From NCBI RefSeq assembly GCF_000002425.4, contig NC_037265.1, positions 6,704,850-6,768,849 on the forward strand: DNA of 64,000 nt, read 5' to 3'. The translations under genes and the position numbers were made by a program. Origin of the DNA: Physcomitrium patens. Its lineage: Eukaryota > Streptophyta > Bryopsida > Funariales > Funariaceae. Shown here piece by piece: positions 1-12,207 of the stretch (its first letter is position 1; each line of letters starts with the position of its first letter). Under the pieces are notes generated by a model, which was given only the letters and a program-made list of their open reading frames with translations, was not told where the DNA came from and searched no databases.

Positions 1-276
1 ACATTTGTGAGCATCGGATCATTTTAGAGGAGAACGATAAATTGGTATGGCAAAGACAACATCGCCTTAATCCTAAATATTCCCTCATGGTGAAGGAAGA
101 ATTGGACAAGCTTCTTGCAGTTGGTTTTATTTATCCTGTGCCAAATAGTGAGTGGGTTTCTCCAATCGTCATGGTGCCAAAAAAGAATGAAAAAATTCGC
201 ATTTGTCAGGATTTCTGGAAACTTAATGCGGCCACCAAAAAAGATTACTTTCCATTACCTTTCATGGACACAAAGT
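1..276 (+). pseudogene. Element E: Ty3/gypsy reverse transcriptase, N-terminal fragment
   Basis: A plus-strand frame from about 42 to 276 encodes the start of a Ty3/gypsy reverse transcriptase. It has the pre-RT block LNPKYSLMVKEELDKLL, then VSPIVMVPKKN, then IRICQDFWKLNAATKKDYFPLPF. The consensus arginine of the CQDFRKLN motif is replaced by tryptophan. The frame ends abruptly at the point where intact relatives read PFTDSILD, so palm and catalytic YxDD regions are missing. The same block, in the same family, is found on the minus strand in element C near 37890-38180. This is therefore a truncated member of the C/D/E family; it also enters from outside the window on the left. Confidence 0.85.
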
Positions 277-619
277 AGACCTAAATATGGTATAAGTGTG
301 TTAAGGTGTAGAGGTGGCTGAAAAGATAGTTAGTAATTATTAATGTGTCAGATACAACGGAGGTGAGAAATGGATAGTACGGATAATATGTTGTCATGAT
401 CACCGATAGTAAGAGAATAGGAGTGGAGCACTAATTAAAGGTCATTCTGTGTTGTCATTCTTGGTTGTTTTTTGAGATTGCTATTTCTTATGTTTCTTAC
501 GTTTTCAAGCGTAGTAGTTCCAATTAAGAGTTTGAGAGAGGGAGCATCATAGCAATTGAAAGTGCAAAGTGAGCTATAGACAAAGAGGACAATGGCCAAA
601 ATGTGAGAGCTAGACGCGC
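277..619 (+). other. Unassigned segment between E pol fragment and solo LTR B1
   Basis: No gene is recognisable. The segment lies between the truncated E reverse transcriptase and the solo LTR at 620. A short frame starting at an ATG at 370 (MDSTDNM) lies upstream of the accessory ORF that resumes after the solo LTR, so this may hold the first codons of that ORF. That is inference from position only. Confidence 0.35.
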
Positions 620-1698
620 TATCGGGATAGAGAGAGTTTACCTCAAGAAAATATTGGGCTTCTGGTTGTCACTAATTATTCAATCAAGCTTGAAAATAAG
701 GAAAGTCCTAAGTTTATATATAATTTTTTCCTTTTGAGTAATTACACCCAATATACAATCCTCAAGTAACCCACAACTTCCAAAATATGATAAAATCTTC
801 TAAAACCTCGTTTATTCTTATGTAGAGATTTTTCCGAACTTCAACACTTCATATCTCCTAATCCGATTGGCCAAACAAACTCAAATTTTACAAGAGGTAC
901 TGATGTATTTTTATTAACTTCTACAACAAATTTCAATTGCAAATTTGTTGCAGAACTTGAGATATCTTGAAAACCCTAACAATCGCTTCAAACCCTTGTC
1001 TTTATACATCCATGTGCAATTTTCTTCATATCTCACAAAATATAAGCTCAAATGCCACGAAATTTGTATGTATAGCTTTTTAACACAAAAATTTACATTC
1101 TCCAAAAGTTTGAGCCAAAAATTCATCCGAATACTCAAGTTATGGCTCCAACCATTACTACAAACAAAACCGCTTACTTACTGCCTTTGATTTGGAAGTG
1201 CTGCTTCAACACCTTACAACTCCTTCATATGAACTCTAAAAGTAATAATTCTTTCATAAAAGATGTAGGTCTTGAAATCGCCATTTCATTCGCACCTTTC
1301 GATCTTCAAAAGCTGCTGTAAAACTCCTCGTATTCTCAAAAGAGTAACAATATGTCGTAAATAAATACCTTAACTTCATACGGCTATAACTTTTTCACCC
1401 TAATTCCAAATCCTCTAATTTTTGCATAAAATTTGTATTCCAAATCCTAAACTTTACAACCCTAGATTGTAATCTCCGAAATCTCTCTTTGAAGTTGCCG
1501 AAACCCTTCTTAAGGTCACGGGCATCCTCCTCAAAGCCCATTGGACATGGTATTCGACCAATAGGGATGAAGTTCTCCATTCCTTGCCTTTATCCGACCA
1601 TGCCTTGCTTTCATCCCTCCCAATTAGCCTCCTATTAGTTTAGATTTTTATCCTTAGGTTTCCACCTTCTCCCAAGGCTTCATACTAAACATTTAGGT

Positions 1699-1740
<42 letters not shown>

Positions 1741-1897
1741 AATGTCAAAATCAAAAGAAATAAAGAAACAAAGTAAAGTTTCTTATACCAACTCCTTTTA
1801 ATTTAATCTACTAGCCATTCTAACATACATCTAGATTTAGCAACATATAATATGTTTTAGCTAATTTTTACATACTATAAGCATTTATAGTATGACA
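620..1897 (+). repeat. Solo LTR B1 (family B)
   Basis: About 1278 bases match the clean copy at 33486-34740 throughout: a GGxTAGAGAG head, a block about CCTCAAGAAA and GGGCTTCTGG, a run of AACCCTAAC-like phrases, a CCCATTGGACATGG block, and the tail GCATTTATAGTATGACA. The start is eroded (TATCGGG instead of TGTCGGG). No internal retroelement sequence flanks it, so it is a solo LTR. It contains a (TA)n microsatellite at 1701-1737. It interrupts element E. The short frames on both strands inside it are not genes. Confidence 0.8.
1701..1737. repeat. (TA)n microsatellite
   Basis: About 18 uninterrupted TA units inside solo LTR B1. The corresponding position in the other family-B LTRs has only short TA runs, so the expansion happened after insertion. 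Confidence 0.95.
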
Positions 1898-3490
1898 ATG
1901 CATCAAAACCACCTTCTAAAATAATCGTTACTAATATGGAACCGATGAAATTAGATATCTATTGGATGCCAAAAAGAATAAAAGACTTTCAAAATGCGCA
2001 GTTGTTCCAATTTTTGTACTTGTCAGATCGCTTACCATCAATTAATGTGTCATTAGTAGAGGAATATATCGCAAACTATGACTTGGAGGATGGATCGAGT
2101 ATGTTACAAGGGCAAATTATTGGGATTGATGGAACAATCTTGGAAAAGATGCTGTATCTTTCCATTGGAAAAATTGTGGTAGGAGTTGATGACTCAAGCG
2201 ACTTCAGTCCAGGAGATATGTCGACCTTTGAGACGAGCCAAGGTTGGCAGACTGTTGAGGTAATTTCATTAGAACTAGTGAAATGGTTACGTTTTGTGGT
2301 GAGGCGATTAGGATTGTTCTGACATCCTACATATATGTCCAAATAATTATTGTATGTAGTGGTAGGGGCATTGGAAGGAATGGTGTTCAAGTGGATAGCA
2401 TACATAGCCACTCGTATTCATGCGGAGATAGGAGTCAAGTGAAAATTGGAGAAATTTACTTATTTACTTTGTTCCAATTATGTGTATGTTGTGATCGTGC
2501 ATACATTATATCAAACACCGCCAATAGAGGAAAGTCTTGTACCAGTATGAGTGCCTCCACAGAGAGAACAAATTTTTTTGACACAGAATGTCAATATAAT
2601 GGATATAATATACAAAATTAAAGAGTCAAGTCGTATAGTGGCACAAGGGGTTGTTCCAATTATTGAATCAAAACGAGTTCCAATTTGTTTAGTAGTGGAG
2701 GAGGAGAATGAAATCCAATTTCCATGGATATTAATCAGTTGGCATTTCCACAAGGTCAATTGCTCAAAAGAATATCTCTTAAGAATACTTTATTGAAGCA
2801 TATTTCACAAATACATTGTATGGTGCAAGCATTGGATGTAGAGGGCAGTAGCAAACGAGATTTAGAGCACAGTAAGAAGGTGATATAATAGAAAAACTAA
2901 AGAATTGAAGAGCAAAAATGGACGATAAATGAAATTGGAAAATCCAAGCTGGGATTGGAGCGGAAATGGATTCACCAATATGAGTCTTAGATGAAAGAAA
3001 AAGAACACATCTTATGGATTAAAGAAGGACAATGGGACAAATTGATCCAAAATTGGAAGACATGAGATTTGAAATGGGAGAAACTCAAATGCCAGTTGCG
3101 GATGGAAGGAGACAAGGTAGAGTTATTGACGAAAGAGAAAGAAGCATTGAGTGACCAATCTAAATGCAAAACGGAGAAGTTGAGGTTCGAAATCGAAGTT
3201 TTACAAGCTGAGGTGGTAAAATTAATGGAAGAGTTAATAGTGAGAAGTTAGTCACAAGTGTCAATTGAAGATGTTTCAGAATGGATGAGTTAGCAGTAGC
3301 ATCAATTAGAACTTCGAGATGCCCAGATCTTGAAACTGGAGGCTCAAGTCCGTGAATTGAGTGAGTATAATGAAGATTTATCAAACCAGTTGAGGAAGGA
3401 GCCGATGGACGGATTGGAAGAGGAGAAAAATTTGAATTTAGAACCAGAATCGGTGGAACCTATATTCAATAATACAGCAAATGATTAATT
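1898..3490 (+). pseudogene. Element E accessory ORF with coiled-coil C-terminus (decayed)
   Basis: Several plus-strand frames join into one broken protein. The N-terminal part (1936-2322) contains PMKLDIYWMPKRIKDF, a GIDGTILEKMLYLSIGKIVVG block and SQGWQTVEVISLELVKWLRF. A frameshift near 2320 leads to LYVVVGALEGMVFKWIAYI and ATRIHAEIG, then PQREQIFLTQ. From about 2870 to 3480 it is a long, charged, heptad-rich coiled coil (LRMEGDKVELLTKEKEALS, LKLEAQVRELSEYNEDLSN) ending at a stop at 3486-3488. A related coiled-coil tail (VRELSLLNEDLKARLDRESS) lies downstream of the integrase of element C at 35055-35690 minus. The protein is therefore a lineage-specific accessory ORF placed 3' of pol. Function is unknown; several frames and stops make it a pseudogene. 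Confidence 0.75.
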
Positions 3491-3595
3491 GGGTGGGCCA
3501 GAGAAACTAGAAATTTATAGAGTTTTATTAAGTAGTTTTTAAATAGATATCTATTGTGTGTTTACGAGGATGCTGCATAGATAAGAGTGTGGCTA

Positions 3596-4360
3596 TGTAG
3601 AATAGATATTAGTTCATTTTTGTAAGATATTGATAAAATAAACTAATATTCCATAGAATAGTTAGTTTAGGAGAACGGGTGGTTGATTTAATTATTAAAA
3701 GTGATTAATTACAAGATTACAGTTAGGATGTGAAAATCAGTAGCAATTATATAGGAATTGTAGAAGTTTGGTGGGGGTCCAGACTGTGATAGTCATGAGC
3801 CGGGGTTAAGCTTGGTACTTCCTCTTTGTTTTTTTTATTTTCTTTATTGTTGAAGAGTAATGGATAGTTTCTGAATACTGCAAAGTGAGTCTATGGAATA
3901 AATTAGAGATTGATTTATGAGTTATTGATTTTGTAATTAGAGTATTGAGTGATTGAATTATATGAAAAGTTATTCAAAGATTGATTATGGATGGAAAATT
4001 ATGATTGTTGTTTATTGAGAGTTGTGTGTGTGTATTTCAACAGAGGAAGTCTGTGATTACAGGAATTTTGTGAATTCAGATTGGTTGGAGTGAAGTTTGT
4101 TATTCCTAGTGTTGGATAGAATTTATTGAATTTTGAGCGGTCTTTTGAGAGTGCAAGGTTGCACATTGTGGTTATCAGTTGATGAAGGAGTATTGTTACT
4201 GGGAGGAAGCATTGTAGTATTTCTTAGTATTTTAGTGGTTCGAAATACAATTAATTATGTGACCCTAACAAGTGAAACTCATGCGCTTAGTCTTTCCCTG
4301 TGTTTGAATTTTCCTATACATGTTTATTCTAGAAGAAATTGTAGAATAAGTAAAACGACA
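3596..4360 (+). repeat. 3' LTR of element E
   Basis: The start TGTAGAATAGATATT matches the start of the element C LTR on its own strand (TGTAGAATAGG). A short purine-rich tract (ATAAGAGTGTGG) sits directly before it, as in C. Internal matches include the block GTTAAGCTTGGTACTTCCTCTTTG and, near 4290, AGTCTTTCCCTGTGTTTGAAT. The end at CGACA is approximate because the last third is poorly conserved. Confidence 0.65.
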
Positions 4361-4869
4361 ATTACAGATGGTGATTCCAAATCATTCTTAGCTTTTACAT
4401 TTTGGCTCTTATCTTTTTTGTCTGCAATTCTCTTTACTCTTTCAATCAACATTATAAATGCTTATTTTGTTTTATGCCTTATTTTTACTAATATTACTTT
4501 CTTACTTACTGAACTAAATACTACATTTCAATGATTACAAACTAAAAAAATAATTTTTAAAATACTAAAAAAAACTTCTACTTAGTGCCCCTCTCTTAAA
4601 CTTTTACTTGAGATTTTAAACTAATAATTATTAATCCAATTTATCCTAATTTAACTTTTGATTGTCCTTACTAATTATTATTAAGAACCAAAACTAATTA
4701 TCAGCCATCTTTATAACCTATCATACAATTATGATTAAAATTAATCTATTATTAATAAATAAGCCTTCTTCCATTTAAATTATAAACTTGTCTTGAGTTT
4801 AACTATAATAAAATCATAATCTATTACTGTTAATATAGATAGTGATTTAAATATCCTAAAAATCTTCTA
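4361..4869. other. AT-rich unassigned DNA between elements E and D
   Basis: No gene or repeat is recognised. By position it should include the 3' end of element D (accessory ORF tail and 3' LTR), but I could not match it to those parts of C. The plus-strand frame covering 4133-4534 straddles the LTR edge and has no recognisable content. Confidence 0.3.
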
Positions 4870-5161
4870 ATTATATTAATCCATTAAAAAAACCTTCAAC
4901 TATACAATAGAAGCCATACCAATGAATTTAAAATTTACTCAAATTTTTTTGAAAGTAGCTTTCATAAAGTAGGACTAAATCATTCGACATAAATGATTTT
5001 GGAAGCATTTTATTATCATAATAACTCTTTTTTTATTTTTGAATAGCTTCCATAGTCAAAAGAGCCATAGTCCTAACTTCATCTAATTTCTCCAATTGTG
5101 TTAATCAATATTAGAGGGATTTTGTGTCTCTAAGTTGTTCATCCAATAAAATTTATAAACT

Positions 5162-5960
5162 CTAAACTTCCAATTTGATTGATAAAATAGCTTCTTGGCC
5201 ATACACCAATTGAAATAGTATAGCATTATTATTAACTTTATAAGCAGTACAATATGTCCATAAGACTACAAATAATTTAGTATCCCAATCAGTGCTTGCA
5301 TCAAATACTATCTTATTTAAAATTTTATACAAAATTCCATTGGTCTTTTCAATGTATCCATTGGCCCCAAGATGATATGGGGTTATTTTTTTGTGCTTGA
5401 TCTCATATTTATCTATCAAGGTTGCAATCATATAATTAATAAAATAGGTTCTTTGATCACTAACCAATTTTTTGGAATATCCAAACTTAGTGATAATATT
5501 CTTGTATAAAAAAGTGGCTATCCTACTGGCACTATCCATCTTTGTTGCAATTATCTCTATCAATGTAATTACATAGTCTGTGGCTACGAAGATATGATAC
5601 TTTTGTCCATATCTCAATGTTAGTATAATAAATTTAATAAAATTAATACTCTATTTTTTAAATAGTATCTATACTAAAATTAGAGCTAATAATATAGTAA
5701 AAGTCACAATAGGTCGATCAATATATTGACAGTGTTCACAACGATGTACATATTGGTGTGCCTCTGAAAACAATATTAGCCACCAATAATCACTCATTAA
5801 AGCTTTTCAAGCAGTACTATCACTAACAAAGTGTCCACCATAACTATATAAGTGACATCTATCTAAGATGGTATGTACTTCACTTTGAAATATACAATGG
5901 TATAAAATTCCATCATTCCCTTACTTATACAAAGCATCACCAATCATGATATACAAAGCA
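5162..5960 (-). pseudogene. Element D integrase remnant
   Basis: The minus-strand frame at 5162-5617 carries the integrase core: VATDYVITLIEIIATKMDS, FGYSKKLVSDQRTYFINY (SDRG altered to SDQR) and KKITPYHLGANGYIEKTNG, whose final glutamate is the third acidic residue of the DDE triad. The zinc-binding N-terminal part lies at about 5640-5960 and is broken by stops. The integrase of element C (35990-36768) is the clean counterpart. Confidence 0.8.
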
Positions 5961-6239
5961 CTTTTCAAAATTAGATGTTACTTTAGTTTTTCACTATAAA
6001 TAAGTGAAAATATCTGAAATGTCAATTATTGAATCAATTCACTATATTCCTATGAAATTACATCCATGTTATGCCACATTAAAGAGTACATTGTTAATAG
6101 GTTATTATCCAATATATTGGACAACTAGGAGATATAATTGATATTAATATGTGATTTTTTCAATTGCATGTTAATAGTAAAATTAAATTTTTGGAAGAGA
6201 AACATTCATCTAACAATTTATCTATTCAATAGAGATTTA

Positions 6240-7330
6240 TTAATCATATATTTAAGAGTGTCATAATCAATATAAAAGACAAACGGATATCTAAGCAGAT
6301 AATGGTAATATTTCTAGATAGAATAAACCATGCCTAATGCTTTTCGCTCTGTTGTAACATATTTTCATTCAATTGCAATCAATTAAAGACTAACATAATA
6401 TATTGGATGGTCAAAATCCTTTGCATCCTTCTATCTTGATATAGATCTAATAGCAACATTGGATCCATTAATATAAACGTGAAAAGATTTTGTTGAATAT
6501 AGTGCAATCAGTACAAGTAAAAAAATTAATTTTTGTTTTAATTCTTCAAATATATAGTATCTTCAAATATAATAGTATATTATTTGTTCTATATTGGACG
6601 AGAACCATTTGATTGTGGATTCTTTAGAAGATTTGATAAAGGCACATATATCAAAACAAAAGATTGAATAAAACGTTGATAATAGCTAATATGGCCTATG
6701 AAGCCACAAACACTTAATATTATCTTTGGCTTTGGCAAAGCAAATATATGTTTAACTTTATCAAAGTCTATAGCAATATCAATCACAAAGACTGTATGTC
6801 TTAAAAGCTTGCTAGATGGAATATCAAATTGATATTTTTTAAAATTTAGCAATATGCCATACTTATCATATTGTTCTAAACATTTACCTAGGTATTCCAA
6901 ATATTTTTGGATTGTATTGAAAGTACAAAAATCATCTAAAATTATTTCAATAAACAACCATAAATAATCTTGAAGGCTTCAGTCATCACTCTTTAAAATA
7001 TAGTTGATACATTACATAATCTAAATGGCATAACTTTATAAGCTAATGTCTCTTAGTCTATAATAAAATTAGTCTTCAACTGATATTCTATATTAATTTT
7101 AACTTGATTATACCTTAAGAATTCATCTAAAAATAAATAGCATTCATGGCCAGCCACTATGTCTTATATATTATCTGTAAATAGTAATAAAAAATAATCC
7201 TTTCTAGTAGCCACATTTAATTTTTGAAAGTCTTGAAAAATTTAAATTTTTTCATTCTTCTTCAATACCATCACAATTGATAAAACTCATTTACTATACT
7301 GTACAAGATATTTAAAATCCACCTCTAAAA
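6240..7330 (-). pseudogene. Element D reverse transcriptase and RNase H remnant
   Basis: The frame at 6589-6957 contains FIEIILDDFCTFN, the YxDD catalytic box as ILDD, followed by the conserved thumb sequence KYGILLNFKKYQFD and FIGHISYYQRFI. Upstream (7000-7330) are fragments of the fingers domain; downstream (6240-6520) are RNase H scraps. Many in-frame stops show it cannot be active. Confidence 0.8.
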
Positions 7331-7926
7331 GTTTATCCATTTTTTTTTTTATCATGAGGAAATATTTTGAATTAAGTTTGTGTTGCCATTAATAAATAGG
7401 TTGAGGATTATCCTTCAAAATAATAAAATGCTCATAGACTTCAGTGAGAATACCTTTCAAATCAGCATAAGTCTAAGCAAAAGTAGATTTATGCTAAATA
7501 AAAAATATCGTCCAATGTGTCAATTCCAAATCTTTAATACCTTTCAAAATTCTAATATTCTGAGGAATTGCATGTATTTTCAAATTAGTAGTTTAGTACA
7601 GGGATTCATCTGTATCTTCTTATTTTACCTCCCTCTCCTACTCCAAACTATTCATATAATCTAATAAAGTTGTACTATCCAAATCAGATTCTATTGCACT
7701 AATATACTTGATACATTTACAATATAATCTTGTCTGTTTCTTTTCCAATGGTTAGAGTACTATGATCCCAATCATTTTGTACTTTAGCTTGATATAATCA
7801 TAGTTGCTTTAGTAAAACTAGATAAGATAAGATTAAACTTTATAATTAAAAAATAATATAATCAATTTTGTATTCAATGCTAGTAATGACAATGTGAATA
7901 CTCTGCAAAATGTCCATTGGTTTAAT

Positions 7927-8304
7927 CTAGTTATCATCAACCATCTTTAATATCAATATGGTGGACAACAAATTTGTTAAATTTAAAGCTTTTATCATAT
8001 CTACATTCATCAAATTCATACTAGAGCCACTATCTACTTGGATGCTAGAAATCATAACTTCGTCAATTAATACATCGATAGTTGATGTACTTGGATTAGG
8101 ATTCAAATTGAAATCATAAATTTCTTTATTCCATTGCCTACATCTTATTAATGAAAAATTCAATGTAAAATGATATTCTACTACTATTTCTAAAAGTTGC
8201 TTCATTGAAATTGAGAATTGAATTAAGTCCAAATCCTTTAAAATATCATAAGGTTTCATATTGGAAATAAATTCCAATGCTCCATTTCTTTTCATTGATT
8301 TCAA
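7927..8304 (-). pseudogene. Element D protease remnant
   Basis: The minus-strand frame contains STIDVLIDEVMISSIQVDSGSSMNLMN. The VDSGSS box is the aspartic protease active site; element C has VDGGSS at the same place. The preceding segment KPYDILKDL also matches C. The frame is only 125 codons and the flanks are broken. Confidence 0.75.
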
Positions 8305-8749
8305 CTATGTACTTAGAAGTAGCAATTTATGATTTATTGGTACAAAAATTAATACTATTGATTGTATTTTTTTTTTTTTTTTTCTTCACAAATAAATTTT
8401 CTATTGCATATGAAGTAGTATGGAACCTTACTAATATTGGATTAGCTAAAACTCAAATGGACTCTGGTTGGACTACCATATTGATATTGATTATAGGATT
8501 TATGTATTGATTTGGATTTGGTATTGGTAGTGGAATTCTTCTCAGCACAACTATTGGATTATTATTTTTCAATTCTAGGTTATGATCCTCGTCTCTCGTT
8601 GATACTTTTACTTGTTTAATTGGACCATTTCTTTTTTGTTAATCTCATATTACTACTACTTTAATCACTTCAATCCAATGTACTATTGATTCTTATTAAA
8701 CTTGACCTTTATCCTTTGTTAGATTATTCAATTACAATTGCTAATCTCA

Positions 8750-11700
8750 ATTATTGAAATTAAATGAAGCATTGCACTGCTAATAAGTATGCCCAGATTA
8801 CTTATAATTTCTACAAATTTGGGCATAATCATCATTAGCTCTTAGATTGAGACATTTACTAGTATAATTTCTTATTTTTCTATACAGATATCAATAAAGT
8901 GATCATCGTCCTATATTATTTGGCATATTGGGTGTTTCTATTGATATAAATCGACTAGGCTTGTTCCAAGTTGGATTGGTAAATGATCTTGATTGTCTTC
9001 TTAATATCAAAAAAATTGGAATTGGTTGTAGTAATAAGAGATATTGCTAATATCTCTACTAATCTTTTATATAACTTTGAAAGTTTGCATATCCTTGATT
9101 ATAATTCAGACCTTGAAAATTACTAAAGGTTTGATTTTATTTATTTGAGTGATTTTCATTCTAGCCAAATATATTCCTTATTTAGACTTGATTAACATCC
9201 TACTTAGTTGGTTGAATCATGGTTTGAGAACCAAATTATTGTTGCTTCCATAAATTCCAAGAATTTGTAATTATATATTTTCTTCCACAAAATGTATACT
9301 ACACAATTATTTTTGGTGAGAAAGAACATTCGATCACCAAATGGCCTTGGCCCTTACAATAACTACACCACACATTGGACCTTGTATTAGTTAGTTTCTA
9401 TTGCTTCTCTTTATCTTTAATCATATAGACTGCCAAATCTTCTATTTTCTTAGTCAAGTTTAACAATAAATTTTTATTTGTATCTTTTGAGGCTGAAACC
9501 ATAGGCAAATCAATTGTAGCTATTGGTCGTTGTTGATAAGGAAGAAATTGAGAATACAAAATTACTATTGATGGTAGTATGGCTTGCAATAGAATAATAT
9601 TGATTATTCTATGTATAATAATGATTGAATTGATACCTCTAGCCATCAATTTGAAGTAACTACCTATGATTCCATTCCAAACTAGAATTGAATAACCTCC
9701 TTGAGTTGAAATCATAATAGCTTTAGTAATTAAAAATTGGTCATAATAACATTCATCCCACACTTTGGCTCTAGTAAGAGACATAGCCTCTGTATCTGAT
9801 TTGTACTATAATTGCGTATAGTATATAAAAATTAAATATGATATATAATATGTTCATAAGTCTTGCTGTATGTTAGAATGGTTAATAGATTAATTTAAAG
9901 AGAGTGGATATAAAAAACTTTAATTTGAATTTTATCTATTTTGATTAGAGCATTTAAAAAAATCATAGGACCTAAATATTTAGTATGAAGCCTTGAGAGG
10001 AGATTAGAGTCTAAAGAAGAAAATCTTAACTAGTAGGAGGCTTATTGGGAGGAATGAAAGCAAGGCATGGTTGGATGAAGGCAAGGAATGGGGATCTTCA
10101 TTCCTATTGGTCGAAGGCCATATCCAATGGGCTTCAAGGAGGCTGCCTAAGGCCTTATTTGATATTAGCATTTCTCTTTCGAAGTCATTTAAGATTTGAA
10201 GGCAAGGATCATCAAGTTTAGGTTTTTGGATATGGATTAGATGAAAATTTTGTATAATATAGAGTTTTTATAAAGGATTTATTGGCGCTCAAAGTTAAGG
10301 TGTTAATTTCATACCTACTATCACTCTTTGGAACATAACATATGTTTACAAAGAGAAAAAAAGAATTAGTGATTAAGATTGAAGAGAGCACTTTTTTTCT
10401 ACACTTTTTATATATTATTTGATGAATTTGGAGTTTGGATGAAGAAATTATAGAAGGTTGAAGTCATCGCATCTAAATCAAAGGTAGTAAGTAAGTGATT
10501 TTATTCATAGTAATTGTTGAATCCCTATCTTGAGTTTTTGGATGAATTTTTGGCTCAAATCTTTTGAAAAAGGTATATTATTGTATTAAAAAGCTATATA
10601 TATAAATTTTGTGGCATTTGAATACTTTTTTTGTGAGATATGAAGGAAATTACACGCACGTGTTTAAAAACTAGGGTTTTAAAGCTATTGTTAGGATTTT
10701 AGTGATATCTTAAGATCTACATTGAATTTGCAATTGAAATTTTTTGTGATAGTTTTTAGAAGTACATCAGTACTTCATGTAAAATTTGAATATTTTTAAA
10801 TTTTCCGATTGGAAGATATGAGTTTTTGAAGTTTGGAAATAATACTCAATAAGGATATTAAAGGATTTAGAGGTTTTATCATATTTTGGGTGTTTTTGGG
10901 AACTTAAGACTTATATATTTGGTGTAATAGTACCTAAAATTATTATATATATATATTTATATATAAACTTGGTCTTTTTTATCTTAAGACTTGATTGAGC
11001 AATTAATGGCAGCTAGGAGCCTAGTGCTTTCTTGAGGCAAACTTTTTCTACTTTGACACCGGTTAGACTTCTTTGACAAACATGTTAAGTTCAATTGGAT
11101 GTAATTTTTTAATCAATATAGACAACACAAAAGGCTCCAACATTTGATTATTTGGCTACTTATGAAGTATATCTGCCACATGGCTATAGTAAGATTCAAC
11201 CTCCTCTTCTAGACTCATTTTATTATTCATTAGTCTTTCTCAAAGGTGATCTTCAAAGCCAATTGGACAAAAATGGATTGAAAATGCATTCTTTAATACT
11301 TTCCAATTAAAAAATTGATCCATTAGTTGATGATTGTATCATTCAAATGCTGTGTCTTTTAAGATTGTTGATAGCCATCATAATCAAATATCTTCACTTC
11401 TACCATTATTAGCTATACATGCACTCAAAAATTGACAGAGATACTAGTTTGGATTGGTACATAGCTATCTACTAAAATTTGGTAATGGAGCCATGTTAAT
11501 AGTATAATATCCCACTACTCCTATTTGTACCATAATTGGTACTACTAAACTAGCTACCACCATTGGAATTGCTAATACGTTTCTTTTTTTCTTCTTAACT
11601 TAAGCAGTGCTCTCCCATATTAAAATCTCTGTATTTCCATCTACTCTATGATAATCTATATCTTCCAACAACTTTATAGTTTATATTGGTGGCAAAAATG

Positions 11701-12150
11701 ATAGATTCTGAAAAACTCTAAAATATCATCTATTCAAAATTAATGGACTTAAATTTAAAGATAAGACATTACTAGATTCTATTACAACCGATATTGAAAA
11801 TATATCCAATGGTGTACCCAATTCTACCTTACCTCCTTTATCTTTAATAATCGGGTTTGATGGAGATGTTGGATTTTTAAATAAATTCTTCGTGAGTGCC
11901 CTTAGAAATTTTATTAAAGGTATATAAAATTGAAATACTAAAGGTCTTTTTTGAATTGAGTATGTTCAAATATGTCTACATATACATAACCATGGCTTTA
12001 TTTAACTTTGTTGATGCTTATTTTAGAAAGTTCGTTACTATTCTTCTTCTAACAAATTCCTCACTTGTGCTCCATCTTGCCAATTCTTTGGTAGACAAGT
12101 CTTTTTCAAGATAATGATATCATTTTTATTAATATCTAATTACAAGTAGC
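8750..12150 (-). pseudogene. Element D gag remnant (split by solo LTR B3)
   Basis: Two pieces, 8750-9801 and 11059-12150, correspond to gag of element C by position and by scattered matches such as the minus-strand frame at 9398-9784. The zinc-knuckle cysteines are mostly lost. The split occurs exactly where the solo LTR starts (TGTACTATA at 9802) and ends (TGACA at 11058). Confidence 0.6.
9802..11058 (-). repeat. Solo LTR B3 (family B, inverted)
   Basis: About 1257 bases match the reverse complement of LTR B2. Diagnostic pieces are AGGACCTAAATATTTAGTATGAAGC (here 9968 onward), CATATCCAATGGGCTTCAAG and the terminal CTTTCTTGAGGCAAAC near 11029. It lies within gag of element D and has no internal retroelement sequence. 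I could not find a convincing target duplication. Confidence 0.78.
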
Positions 12151-12186
12151 TTATAGCTTATTCCTGACACTCAATATAATTATCAA

Positions 12187-12204
12187 TCTCCGACAACGAT
12201 GCCA
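12187..12204 (-). other. Primer-binding site of element D (tRNA-Asp type)
   Basis: Immediately inside the 5' LTR, the minus strand reads TGGCATCGTTGTCGGAGA. It matches 14 of 18 bases of the tRNA-Asp primer site TGGCGCCGTTGCCGGGGA recalled from plant Ty3 elements, and all four differences are transitions. It fixes the LTR boundary and the element's orientation. Confidence 0.75.
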
Positions 12205-12207
12205 AAA

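Larger units (their letters stand above)
4870..12207 (-). mobile_element. Element D: decayed Ty3/gypsy retrotransposon
   Basis: On the minus strand the order from 12207 downward is primer-binding site, gag, protease, reverse transcriptase, RNase H, integrase. It is collinear with element C and clearly the same family: intergenic stretches such as the one near 4920-5160 align with 35690-36000. The 5' LTR begins at 12208. Solo LTR B3 (9802-11058) interrupts gag. Stops and frameshifts occur every few dozen codons, far more than in C, so D is an older copy. A 3' LTR was not found. Confidence 0.8.

Noticed and set aside
1395-1580. Minus-strand frame of 61 codons
   Set aside because: Lies inside solo LTR B1; equivalent frames are not kept in the other copies of the LTR.
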